This document shows positions 40,459 through 57,392 of a DNA stretch of 64,000 nucleotides, in pieces. The translations under genes were made by a program, and so were the position numbers. Source of the stretch: Hyalella azteca (lineage: Eukaryota; Arthropoda; Malacostraca; Amphipoda; Hyalellidae); assembly GCF_000764305.2 (NCBI RefSeq), contig NW_025941294.1:1-64000 (forward strand). The letters run 5' to 3'. Below the pieces are notes generated by a model, which saw only the letters and a list, made by a program, of their open reading frames with translations, was not told the DNA's origin and made no database searches. The number at the start of each line of letters is the position of its first letter. Positions within the stretch are counted from its first letter, which is position 1.

Positions 40459-41799
40459 TCGGTTATAGTCTTTTTACCTGATGAATATATGCATTTATAT
40501 TGTTTCTTACAAATGTATAGTAGCTGCGATGGAAGCTGATGCCTGAAGTATCGAGCTGTTCTCGTCTTCGCGAGTGGTAGTCATGGTGACAAAATGCAGC
40601 TCTTCTGTATTTCACTCCATTTTCTTTAACAGCAGAGAGCTTCCTGCTTTCAGTATTATGTCAGATATTTGCCCTAAGGGAGAGGTATACCCTAAAATTT
40701 TCAGATTTGGCATTTTTGGGTTTTAATCTCATCTTAAAGCTGAAATTCTGCTCTTTCCAATGGTACCACTGCCATCACACCCTCCTAACTTTGTACGGAG
40801 AGGTGCGCTACAAGTCGCTGCCAGCATCCTTGAGTGGATTAAGCTACAGAAGCCTGTAGTTTGGTATCCATGATACATTGAGTGCCTATTTCGAGGCGCA
40901 CGAAACTTTGTCGCGCCGTCCTGAAAAGTTTAACTTATTGTCGCGGAAAAGCCTACTCCTCCTAGAGTTTTGAAGCTACAGCGATGAGTTATATACCATT
41001 CTATTCGTAAAGACCATACCTATCGAGTAACGAAGTCCTTTTTTAGATTTGTGCATAGTTTGGATTCAAAATGGGGGGAAGGGGGGTGGGGGAAATGAGA
41101 AAAATGGAAAAATGCGTATAAAAAAAACTAAGGCAAAAATAGAAAATCGGGCTTCGTTACTCGATTGGTATGGTCTTTACAAATGGAATGGTATATGTCT
41201 CATCGCTGTAGCTTTAAAACTAGGAGGAGTAGGCTTTTCCGTAGTACCCCTTTTTCCGTTTTCTAAGAATTTCACGTTTTCTATCAATTTTTCCGAAAAA
41301 ATCACACGAACAAAAATGTCTTAGAATTCTGTTTTACATATGAGTACCACGTTTCAGAGTGATCCGTCCGTAAACAAAAAAGTTTTTCCGGAGGGTATAC
41401 CTCCCCCCCAAAATGCAGCTCTTCTGTATTTCACTCCACTTTCTTTAACAGCAGAGAGCTTCCTGCTTTCAGTATTATGTCAGATATATGCCCTAAACTC
41501 TCTTTCTCAAGCAATGATGTGACAAAAATTGCTAAGAATTCAGACGAAATCTCATGATAAGCTTTGATATGAAGGAGTTTTCAGGTGGTCATTTTTTTAA
41601 AATCATGTCACTGTGATAGGTCCTAAATGACTTTTGAGCGAGTTAGGGAACCTTGTATCAGTTGTAAAGCTTTATACTGTGTGGGACTGTCTAGGATTCC
41701 AATAAATGTAGGCTTTTTATAGAGGCTTGCAGTATACACATGAGATGAATGTTTTTGTTCAATAAAGCTTAATAGATATTTTCTTGGTATGGCTTCTAT
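40459..41799. other. 3' flank of gene C (with MITE)
   Basis: Homologous to 55945-56535 except for the MITE at 40678-41409 and an 87-bp duplication around it. It probably includes C's 3' UTR. No other gene. Confidence 0.6.
40678..41409. mobile_element. Foldback MITE, GTATACC family, copy 1
   Basis: The ends are GGGAGAGGTATACCCT and GGAGGGTATACCTCCCCCCC. Long internal arms (about 40949-41040 and 41151-41240) are inverted to each other, so the RNA or single strand would fold into a large hairpin. The left flank is CTAA where the homologous stub at ~56190 has TTAA. Related copies are at 47081 and 51944. No ORF of interest. Confidence 0.75.
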
Positions 41800-44560
41800 C
41801 CAATATTATTGTTTTTGAAGTTCAAAACGACAAAATCAATTTGATTCATTCATAAGTTTTATTTTAAACCCACTTTTACCTCAACGTGTTTATATAAGAA
41901 CCCGTTTTTTTGCAATAAAAGACCCAGCCCGGGTGGGTAGGTGAACAGCTCCCCGGGCAGGTGCCCAGTGCAACCCTGGTTTCACAGCACGAGAGTAGCG
42001 AGTAGCACAGAAAAATACGAGAGTAGAGAGTAGCACAGAAAAAAAGAGTAGAAAGTAGCACAGAAAGAAATTGGTAGCGCGAGGCTTATTTCAGTGTAGA
42101 ACATGCAACCAGAATTACCATCGAGAAGTTGAAATTGTTTAAATAGAGTAATCCGAGTGTAAAGAGACTTATCTGCCATGATTTTCTTTGTGGAAACATT
42201 ATTCTCAGAAGCACCGCCATGGCAGGACAAGAAACGACTTTTTTACGACATACACTCTCTAGAAAGCAACGACAAAATATACATAAGGAAGGATAAGGTA
42301 TTAATTATAAATTTAACGACATTTTTACCAAATAATCAACCATGACATATTACCCAAATAAAAATTAAGAGTGGAGCACCTATGTTTTTATGATGGCTAT
42401 AGGCGGACGCCATAGGTGGAGCAGCTTTGATTTATACAGTGAATTAAGGGTGGCGTGCACCACCTTTACCATACCTATAACCTGCCTATGGCCCCCCTAA
42501 ACGTAAAGCTCTCCTTCCGCCAATAACTGCCCATTGGCACCAAACACCTTGCTTCTATCTGTCAGTTTTACTCGTACCTACTGAATTCACGCTAAATTTT
42601 CTTAACAGAACTTAATCTTAAATGCTAAGCACACCGAACGTTTCGTCTCAGAACGCCGAACGAACGTCAGAACGCCAAGCACAAGTCATGGTTTCGTCTT
42701 AATCTCGAATGACCTGCAACCCAAAAACACCTCTCTACGTTGGATAAATTACAGTGGCAAATACCTTCGTGCACTGTGCAGTTAGGGCAAACGGTTATCG
42801 GTGGCTCACAAGAGATTTGTCTGCAATGAGCCATAGATGTTTCAGACCCTATAAATCATCGATGATTCATCGATGGCTCCCACCTATACTCGCCACTCTT
42901 TCGATTTATTGGTGTTTTATTGACGATTTTCGGCAGATCTGGCCACCCACCGTTACGCCACCTATAATCTGCTATCGCCACCTATAATCATCGGTGCTCC
43001 ACCCTTAATTTTTATTTGGGTAAGGAACAAATCAAATGAACCACATAGCTGGGTTCCACGGGGCACAATAGGCACCGGCATCTAGATCTAAAAACGAATG
43101 GTGCAGCCGTAGGTCGAGGGACCTGCGTCAATATTACGTTTTTTTCGAAAAAAAATTTCGAAAAAAAAAATTCGAAAAAAACATAGAAAATCGAAAATGA
43201 TGATCATTACAAACTGGAGCTATACCGCCTTTGGCTAGCAAAGATTAGAGAAGGGCCTTTTATCTAGTCAGAAATCAAAGACGTTCCATTGGCGATTAAG
43301 CGCTAGGCAGACGAAATTGGCCGTCTCGCCAATGGTGGTTCGGCTTACGCTGTCGAATCGCTGGGACCGAGGCAAGGCGGTAAAGTCACGTACGTACAAC
43401 TGTTGGCCAGACAAGAAGCGCCGTTGGCCAAGAATACGTTGAAAATGAACTACCCATTCCCGTAGCTGTTTCTGCATTGCTGCGAGTTGTGAATGTGACG
43501 AGATGATACGCAGCAAAGAGCTGTCACAGAAAAAGGTTTGCGGCGCAGCCGCTCACGACTCTGAAAGGACAAAAAACCTTTACTGCACTTTGTTAATTTA
43601 CACTGAGTTACTGTCACTCATTCTGTAATATTTTTTAACGAAGCCTTTCATGCAAATGTGATGACGTAATTTATGTCACTTCTAACAGTGATTCCAAAAG
43701 TCACTACAACATGATTAAAAACAATCCGAAATTTGAAGATTTCGGCGTCGTCGCGATATTTTTTTTTTTTTTTTGCAGGCAAAGTTGCAGGGAATCTGTT
43801 TAAAAATTTACTCTCATGAACCAAAGTTAAAAATTAATTGATAAATAACTTCTTTGCCAATGTCTTCACTGTCAATAACGATCATTTTTTCTAGATAAAA
43901 GCCGAAAATTGTTTGGCCAAGGCAAGCTGACGGTTTGCCAACACCTTTTGCAGTGTACATAGAGGGTAGAAAAGTTATTCACAGCGAGAGGAGAAAGACG
44001 AGGAAATTCGAGTTGATGCGAGTAAGACTGGACATTTTCGTCAAGTATGCTGAAGTTAATACAATTTCAAACAACTAGATTTGTTCATCATTTGATGCTT
44101 CCTGTGAAAGCTTTAGGAACATCGAATTCTTATCAGTTAGAAGAAATTTAGTATTTACCGTCAGTATTTTCCCCGTGCATGATTAGATTTGATATCCTGA
44201 CGATGGTAGTCCCCTTGTTAGCAAGCAGGCCTAAGGCCTTGGTTAAACCATGACTGAACTTTGATAAGTGATTCTGAGCTTACATAAAAACATGTTATTT
44301 ACATTTTTTAATTGATCTGTTATTCATCTAAGTGCGCTAAATTAGATGATGCAAATGTTTAACTTCTAGCAGAATACGGAAAAAAATCATTCAAAATTTT
44401 TTGTCCGCTCTTGATTTTCTCTAGTACAACTAGCCAGACACCGTTGATTAAACAATTGCCGCTGAATTGACTTGACAAAAAATGTGCGTAATAGCAGTCA
44501 TTAGCAGTCTAATAATTAATTAAGTCATACTTAACACTGCTAGCCGATCAAAATAATTGT
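41800..44560 (+). repeat. R1 segmental repeat with MITE insertion
   Basis: Inverted partner of 5072-7132; the left part also matches 56536-57390. It holds a TA MITE (42353-43020), an expanded GAGTAGNGAGTAGCACAGAAA-type triplication (about 41990-42066; one unit in the other copies), a TTCGAAAA-rich patch at 43141-43195 and a T-run near 43761. No supported gene. Confidence 0.75.
42353..43020. mobile_element. TA-flanked MITE, 668 bp
   Basis: 28-bp terminal inverted repeats, starting CCCAAATAAAAATTAAG, match at 27 of 28 positions. They are flanked by TA on both sides (42351-42352, 43021-43022). The inverted R1 copy (about 6595) and the 56.98-kb copy lack it. TA target duplication fits Tc1/mariner-type mobilisation. 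No transposase inside. Confidence 0.85.
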
Positions 44561-44659
44561 TGAAAATCAAATATGATTATAAAAAATTACACTGAGTTAA
44601 TGACTATTTTACATTAGCAGCTTGAATATTTAGGATATCTAAATAGGCCCACTTTAAAC

Positions 44660-46470
44660 CATCAAATAGTGATATTTTGGATGTTAAAATTTGTATTTGT
44701 TGCTGAACGTTCGTTGCCTATTTAGGAAAGATTTAACAGAATAAAAGTAAGTATTTCAGGCACATCTAGATTCAACGTAATTGATGAATTTACGAGTTTC
44801 TTGCATGTAAAGCTGTGGCTAAAAACAAAACGATTTTAAAATATAGGCGATGTTGTGTAAAAGATGTAGCACTTTGTAACGTAAATTATTTATGCTTTAT
44901 TTAATGCCCAGTTACAGGATTAAGTTTTAACACTGTAAATAATCTTGCTGCATTACCATAGCATAATTTTCAACAATAAAAAACTACAATTTATCAATTG
45001 GAAAACATTGTATGCACCTGGCACTGATTCTACTTTCCAGGAGATTTAAATATCTTATTTAATGAATAAACTACTATTTTCGTAAATATTGTTAGATATT
45101 TAGGAAAATTGAAGATTGTTATGAAGCATCTGTTTTGAATTTGATGAATAGAGCAGCATCTGAAATTAAGAAATAAAATTTTTATGATTGCAACATATGC
45201 CAATGCCAATATTTCATAACGGGTGTTACGACCGATGCTGCTCATCATATTGTAGAAAGCATGGGTAGCCACATGAAACTAACTGAAGAAGACGTGTAAC
45301 CAATGATTTGCTCTAATTTGTACCAATAATTGCATCCATATCAATAGAACATGGTGTCTATAGTGAAGGTGTTGTTTTCTTGCCTTCTCTTCGATTGTTG
45401 AAATTGGTGTCTTGGAGGCCTCCGTTCCGACCTTCGCTTCTGCTATCCACGTCGCTTGATGTAATATATTCGAAAAATACAATCAAGCCAACTTTTAGGG
45501 GCTGAAATATATTTATTTGTGAAGAGCGGTGTTTCCAGGGGTATACTGTTTTTACTACAGTGACGATCACCATTTGCATTAAATTATCTACAAAAATAAA
45601 TTAAATGAAACAAATGTGACCTACCTCTTTAAGCAGAAAAAGGGATAAATATCTGCAATTGCTATAGTCAAATAAATATTTTTTGTAATTTTTTCTCCGA
45701 TAGGCAACGTTCAATTCCTGCATCCTGCTTGTCTCTCTCAACTTTTACACGCCCAGCAAATTTAACTTTGCCTTCTCAATCACAGCCACAGCTGCTCCTT
45801 GCGGCCAACCCGCACATCACCTTTACCACTTACCACTAGGACTGTTATTGCATATTTGAATTACTTTTAATATAAATATATAGATAGCATAGGCAGTAAT
45901 ATTGATAACATTTATTGGCGTACTAGCGCAGTTATTTTTTTATGTTGCTGCATTCAAGTTGTTAGATATTGTCGAGAGATTTTTTCATTATAGTGTCAAG
46001 TAAACAGGATTTACAATGAATGATATACAAATTTTGGACAATCTAATTAACAAGTTGATTTCATGTTCACAATCAAAACTCGAAAATGCCTTAAGAAATT
46101 TGATTTTACAAATATTATAACTTATTCACGTAATGAACATATAAGATGCAAAACCATGTCACCAATAAAAAACTAAAACCAAGTAACAGGTTATACGCAG
46201 AACGAGGTTATAAAAACATTTTATTCCAACAATGATATTCATTCCTCCGAAAAAAATAGGATTACCATAAACAAAATCTACACTTAACTTCTGGCACCAT
46301 AGTGCACGAAGTTGCCTCCAATTTTGGAAAAAAAAATAATTTGTGTTATTGCTGAAACGCGCCCGGACTGTGTACAGAGGGTCGGAAATACTGCGGAAAA
46401 TTTTCCTTTGTTTAGATTGTAACGATAGCCTGCCTCTGCCCAACTGCAGGTCAGCTGCTATGCCTAACGA
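44660..46470 (+). repeat. Upstream duplication unit of gene D
   Basis: Matches 57393-59480 upstream of E in the same orientation, apart from the LINE insertion at 57794-58059 there. A minus-strand frame, 45358-45579, with an AG just before PLKVGLIVFFEY is present in both copies with few changes; whether it is an exon is unclear. Confidence 0.8.
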
Positions 46471-46474
46471 GTGA

Positions 46475-46482
46475 TATAAATA
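46475..46482 (+). promoter_or_regulatory. TATA box of gene D
   Basis: TATAAATA, 31 nt before an initiator-like CGTCATAAAG (A at 46506). CTGCAGGTCAGCTGCTATGC lies upstream, as in gene E. Confidence 0.8.
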
Positions 46483-46505
46483 GAGCTTCAACGCTGCCTA
46501 CCGTC

Positions 46506-46619
46506 ATAAAGCAAATGCCGGTGCAGGGATAGTCGACGATCAGCTTTCGATTTCGTGAACTGAAAGTAATTGGTATCATCTCGTCTTCTAAGTTCGAAAC
46601 TTCTCGACTTTTGCCAAAG
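46506..46619 (+). other. Non-coding first exon of gene D
   Basis: From the inferred start to TTGCCAAAG before the donor GTATGA (46620). It is nearly identical to E's leader exon (59513-59626). The following intron (46620-48045) holds the 47081 MITE. Confidence 0.65.
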
Positions 46620-47080
46620 GTATGATGCCCAATACATAATAAGTTATTTCTGTTTAAGCTTCTCTTTATCCTAAGCACTTTGATTTGAACGATTTTTTAC
46701 TGTCAGGGAGTATTAATCAAAATTTCCCCAATCAGAAAACATTGCCCGCTGTTCTGAGTTGTTGGCTCTAAATTAATGTTCCCCAAGGCTCACATGCATA
46801 AAATTTATATAGCATATAATACAAGATGTATTGCTGTATTGCGTCATGTATTGTTTAACACTACATCACTCGCACCAACGCTTATTTTAATCATAAAAAA
46901 ACGATATATCAAGTAGATACTTCATATACCGAACATATCGGTCTGTCTTCACAGCTGTGCCTAAATGTATATAGGTGGATTTTTCGCCAGCAAGAGACCA
47001 TCCAGTTTTTCTGCGATGGGTCTTAATACCCTGGAGACGGTAGGCGTACGAGTGGCGACAACTCCACAATTTAAATTTAA

Positions 47081-47957
47081 GGGGGGGTATACCCTAAAAT
47101 TTTCGGATTTGGCTTTTTCGGTTTTTAGTCTCATCTTGAAGCTGACATTCTGCCCTATCCAACGGTACCATTGCCATCTCTGTACGTTGATTTATGCTTT
47201 CACGACAGATCATAAAAGGGGGGCGGGTGGAGGAGTTCTTTAAGAAATTAGATAGGAACTAATTCGCTGCCCAGCACTATAAATACAGTGTTTGCTTGAG
47301 GTGCAGCTCAGAAACCCGCCTGGCGTTGTATGTGGAGGTATGTATGTCATTGCCTACCATCCTTGAGTGGAATCAAGCTCCAGAAACGTTTAGTTTCGTA
47401 TCCTTGCTACATTGAGTGCCTATTGTGATGCGGGCGGGACTTTGTCGCGCTCTCCTGAACATTCACAGTTATTGTCATGGCAAACCTATCTCCTCCTAGA
47501 GTTTTAAAGCTACAGCGATGAGACATACCTATACCATTCGATTCGTAAAGACCATATTTATCGAGTAACGAAGCCTTTTCTTTTTATTTGTGCATAGTTT
47601 GGAATCAAAATGGGAGGGGAGGGGGAAAAATTTGAAGAAAATGAGAAGAAAACGGAAAAATGCGTGTAAAAAACTAAGGCAAAAATCAAAAATCAGGCTT
47701 CGTTACTCGATTGATATGGTCTTTACGCCTCGAATGATATGCGTTTCAATGTTGTAGCTTGAAAACCCTAGGAGGAGATAGATTTCTAAAGTACCCCCTT
47801 TTTTTGTAAGTTTGTTATGAATTTCACGCTTCTATTAATTTTTCCGAAAAATCATTCGAACAAAATGTTCTTGTATTTTGGTTTTACATATATGTGTGAA
47901 GTTTTCAGAAAGATCCATGTGTAAATGTGGAAGTTTTTCTGGAGGGTATACCCCCCC
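47081..47957. mobile_element. Foldback TTAA MITE, GTATACC family, copy 2
   Basis: 877 bp with ends GGGGGGGTATACCCT and AGGGTATACCCCCCC, flanked on both sides by TTAA (47077-47080 and 47958-47961). The paralogous intron of E has the empty site with one TTAA (60077-60080), so both ends and the target duplication are exact. Internal inverted arms lie at about 47483-47570 and 47695-47785. TTAA duplication points to piggyBac-type mobilisation. Confidence 0.92.
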
Positions 47958-48045
47958 TTAAATAAAATTGTAGTCGCGGAAAAAAATTAAGTGCTCCCTG
48001 AATTATATGTAATTGGCATAAAACATGTCTGGATTTGGATTGCAG

Positions 48046-53350
<5,305 letters not shown>

Positions 53351-55944
53351 CTAATGCTAGTGATCTTACCGTAACATTATTAATTAGTTCCTGTATTGCT
53401 AAATAGAATGTATTGCACGCGTTATGTCGACTTACTGTATGTGTGGTAAACGGAGTTGTCTCAGCGTGTGGTGGTCATAGTGAGAAAACGATGAAGCTTA
53501 TCCGGCATTTTATTATGTTATTTTACTTCAAATATTTCCTGCCTTCATTTATTTTGTTGAATTTCTTCATTCTAACGAAAATGGTCAAGTATACAGGTAA
53601 TTCTGTCAACAACTCTCGATTTTCGTGGCGTCATACGTGTCCTTTTTTTCTCTAAAAAGCATTTTCGTAGCATAAAGGGGCATTTTACTGTCAATCTATA
53701 ACTTGAGATTTTTTTAATCATGAAGCGCTGTTCAAGACGCACTCTCCTGCTGTTTATAGTAAATAATTTTGTACGGACATGTCTGGTGTATTTTTAACCT
53801 TATTCACGTGAACGTATTCGTTGGAAGCAAACCAAAACACAGATACGCTGATCCTGGCCACCGAAATCGGAGTGGCTTTACCTCTCAAAGAGCGTAACTA
53901 TTCCAACACTGAATCGCTTGTTCGTCAGTCAAAACGTATATTCAATTCTCGCATGAATTTTGATGTTTTCCATAGTTGTCCACCAATGTGCGCGATTATT
54001 CTCCTTGCTAATATGAGCTTGACTTGATCTTAATCTTCTAGGATCTTCTTGATCTCTTAATCCGTCGTCTAACGCTTGAGTGCGACTTAAGTATTTCAAT
54101 CCTGCTTCGACCAAACATTCACAGCGCCAACTTAGCCTGTCTTAATTGCCTTGTCACTGCTTTATGTCGCTCTAGCTATTTTTTACAATATAATTGCATC
54201 AATTTTCCGTTGAAGCAACTCGGGTATCATACAAAGAACAGCTGGGCTACCCTCAATAAATGGAAACACATCTGAGAATACATTTAGTATCACATCTGCA
54301 TGCATGAACGTAAATGGTATAACGTAGTAAATAGTGCATTGGCACTGATTTCGCAAACAATGAATGATAACGCAGCACCAAGAAGCCGACGAACAGATGA
54401 AGAGGTTTTAAAACGCTGCCGTCAGCGATTGAGAATTCAAAATAAAAACTGATAGCACTCACTATATAGATTGAAAGAAAATAAAGTTGAGATGAGAGGT
54501 TTAACCTAACCCTAAATAATTTTTCAATACGTATCCTAACACTTGAAAACATAGTGAAATAAAATGATCTGATGAAAAATCTCGAAAATCCTACAATGCT
54601 TGGTCAATAAAACATTGAACAATTTGCAAGCAATTGATGTTGCAATGCTGTGGAGAGGGGTGCCTATATATACTGTCTTTCTTCATGTTCAAATATTAGA
54701 GCATTTACGAATCGTACAAAGAAGAAAGGACAAAATTTCAAGCGATAGGGAATAAATATTATGCGATACAATCATAGTGAAAACTTCGAGTACCAATTAT
54801 AGATCGTCATACTTTGGTTGATATGATATGGGCATGTTGTATGAAAACGTCGTTGTCGAGAGACCCCAGACCTCTCAATGGGCAAGCGTCCTCCAGTGCA
54901 ACTGTCCGGTGTCAATCTGACGTCTCATTATAATCAACAACTAATTGAGACGTAATGAATATAATTTACTATAACAATTTTTATAACGTAATTGAGACTT
55001 AATACTCACTTGATCTGATAGAGATTAGTGACATGAGTCAGAATCTGGAAGATGCGTGATAGATCACGCGATCAATACCTTAGTTGTGGGCGGAAGCGAA
55101 TGCTATATAAGGGCTAGCAACCTTAAGTAACGTGATGTAACGTGTAACGCGATGTAACGTGTCGGTTGAGTTCTCCGACCTTACGGTCGACGCCGTAAGC
55201 TTATACCTCTGTATCGTACTCCTGTTTAACCACCCCGTATATAAGAGATGTTATCATACAGATGTGTCTTAAAAATCCCCCTCGACCTTATAGTCACGTA
55301 ACCCAGTCTTCAGGTAGAGCTTAATATAATGAGCTCTGACACAACATCGCAACGTGGGAGTGGAGAAGGACGTTTGTGTGGACGTCCACGAAGCCCTGCG
55401 GTGTTGGCTCCCTCGCCAGTTTCAGTTTGCACCCTGTGAACAACTTTAAAACTTGGCGCTTATAAAATACAAACATTTATACCTGACATGCAGCAGACGT
55501 CTAATTCATTTTCTCGTTCTATCTACAAGCCTTCCATAAAAATTAATTGAGCGTCGCATATTAAAGTGCACGTAATAGATTTTATCACGTCAATCCACAC
55601 TGTTATCGATTCGTGTACATGTACATCTCTTCAGATAGGCTAATATATTGTTGTTGTGAAATAGTTACGCTTCCACCACACCCGTCTTTTAGATGATGAT
55701 AAATATTCAATACTTGGCAACGAAACGAGGCTTTATGAATTTATGAAATCAATGCCTTAAAATGATGGTGCTAGGCGTCGAAAAAAAACAAGCCTAACGT
55801 ATCAAAGTTCAGCCAGAGTTTAATAAAAGCTTAAGCCTTCTTGCGGACATGGGAACTGTTGGGCATCTAATCGAATCATGCAGTGTGCGAACATGTATGC
55901 ATGCAAATACAAAAGAGGGTCGTCGGGCGAAATGAATATTGTGT
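53351..55944. other. 3' flank of gene D, intergenic
   Basis: To about 54850 it is alignable with B's 3' flank (28000-30290), including GGACATGTCTGGTGTATTTT near 53778. From about 54903 a block with TGTCCGG start, CTATATAAGG near 55103 and ATCATACA near 55260 looks like a solo LTR, but target-site duplications are not seen. No gene. Confidence 0.45.
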
Positions 55945-56535
55945 GTAGTCGATTATTTGGTTTCTTGTGTAGTCGATCATAGTCTTTTTACCTGATGATT
56001 ATATGCATTTCTATTGTTTCCTAGAAATGTATAGAAGCCGCGATGGAAGCTGACGCCTAAAATATCGAGCTGCTCTCGTCTTAGTGAGTGGTTGTCAAGG
56101 TGACAAAATGCAGCTCTTCTGCCTTTCACTCCATTTTCGTCAACAGCAGAGAGCTTGCTGCTTTCACTTATGTCAGATATTTAACTTAAACTCTTTCTCC
56201 AGCAATGATGTGGCAAAAATTGCTAAGAATTTAGACAAATCACAAAATTAGCTTTGATATGAAGGAATTTTCAGGTGTTAATTTTTTTAAATCATGTCAC
56301 TGTGATTGGTCCTAAATGACTGTATAGAGCAAGATAGGGGACCTTGTGTCATTTGTAAAGCTTCATAATGTGTGGAACTTTCTAGGATCCAAATCCATGT
56401 AGACTTTTTATAGAGGTTTTCAGTACATATATGAGATAATGTTTTTGTTCAAGAAAGCGAAATATGTATTTCTTTGGCAGCTTCTATCAAATAGTCTTGC
56501 TTTTGATGTTCAAAACTTTAAAATCAGTTTGATTC
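55945..56535 (+). pseudogene. 3'-UTR stub of a deleted cathepsin L gene
   Basis: TTGTGTAGTCG near 55964 equals the last Val codon and stop of gene C, and the next ~550 bp match C's 3' flank (40455-40677 and 41497-41800). No coding exon is left upstream. R1 follows directly, as after C. Confidence 0.75.
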
Positions 56536-57390
56536 ATTCTAAAATTTTATTTTAAACCAACTTTTTACTTAACGTGTTTATATAAAAGCCCGGGTTTTTT
56601 AACAATAAAAAACCCAGCCCGGGTGGGTAGGTGAACAGCTCCCTGGGCAGGTGCCCCGTGCAACCCTGGCTACACAGCACGAGAGTAGAGAGTATCACGG
56701 AAAAATACTTTATGTTAATAAATTGGTAGCGCGAGGCTAAGTTCAGTGTAGAACATGCAACCAGAACTACCATCGAGAAATTGAAATTGTTTAAATAGAG
56801 TATTCTGAGTGCAAAGAGACGTTCTGCCATGATATTCTTTGTGGAAACATTCCACAAGAAAACAAGACAGGACAAGAAACGACTTTTTTTACGACATACA
56901 CTCTCTAGAAAGCAACGACAAAATATACATAAGGAAGGATAAGGTAAAATTTATAAATACATTATAACGACATTTTTACCAAATAATCAATCATGAAAGA
57001 TACAGTACAAATCAAATGAACCAAATAGCTGGGTTCCACGGGGCACAACAGGCATCGGTATCTTGGTCTAAAAACGAATGCTATAGCCGTAGGTCGAGGG
57101 AACTGCGTCAATTAAACTTTTGTTTGGAAAAATTTTACTAAACATAGAAAATCAAAAATTAGGATTCTTATAAACTGCAGCTATACCGGCTAAAACTGCA
57201 AGGATTAGAGCAAGGTCTTTTATCTGGTCAGAAATCAAAGACATTCCACTGGCGATAAGTGCGAGGCTGACGATGTATTGGCGCAGAAATTGGCCGTCTC
57301 GCCCAATAGTGGCTCGGCTTACGCTGTCGAATCGCTGGGGCCGAGGCAAGGCGGTAAAGTCACGTATACGTACGTACAACAAGATCATCA
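56536..57390 (+). repeat. R1 segmental repeat, short copy
   Basis: Matches 41850-43400 without the TA MITE and stops near GTACGTACAAC, where the D/E upstream unit begins. A third copy of the GC-rich open island lies at 57152-57391. Confidence 0.75.
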
Positions 57391-57392
57391 CA

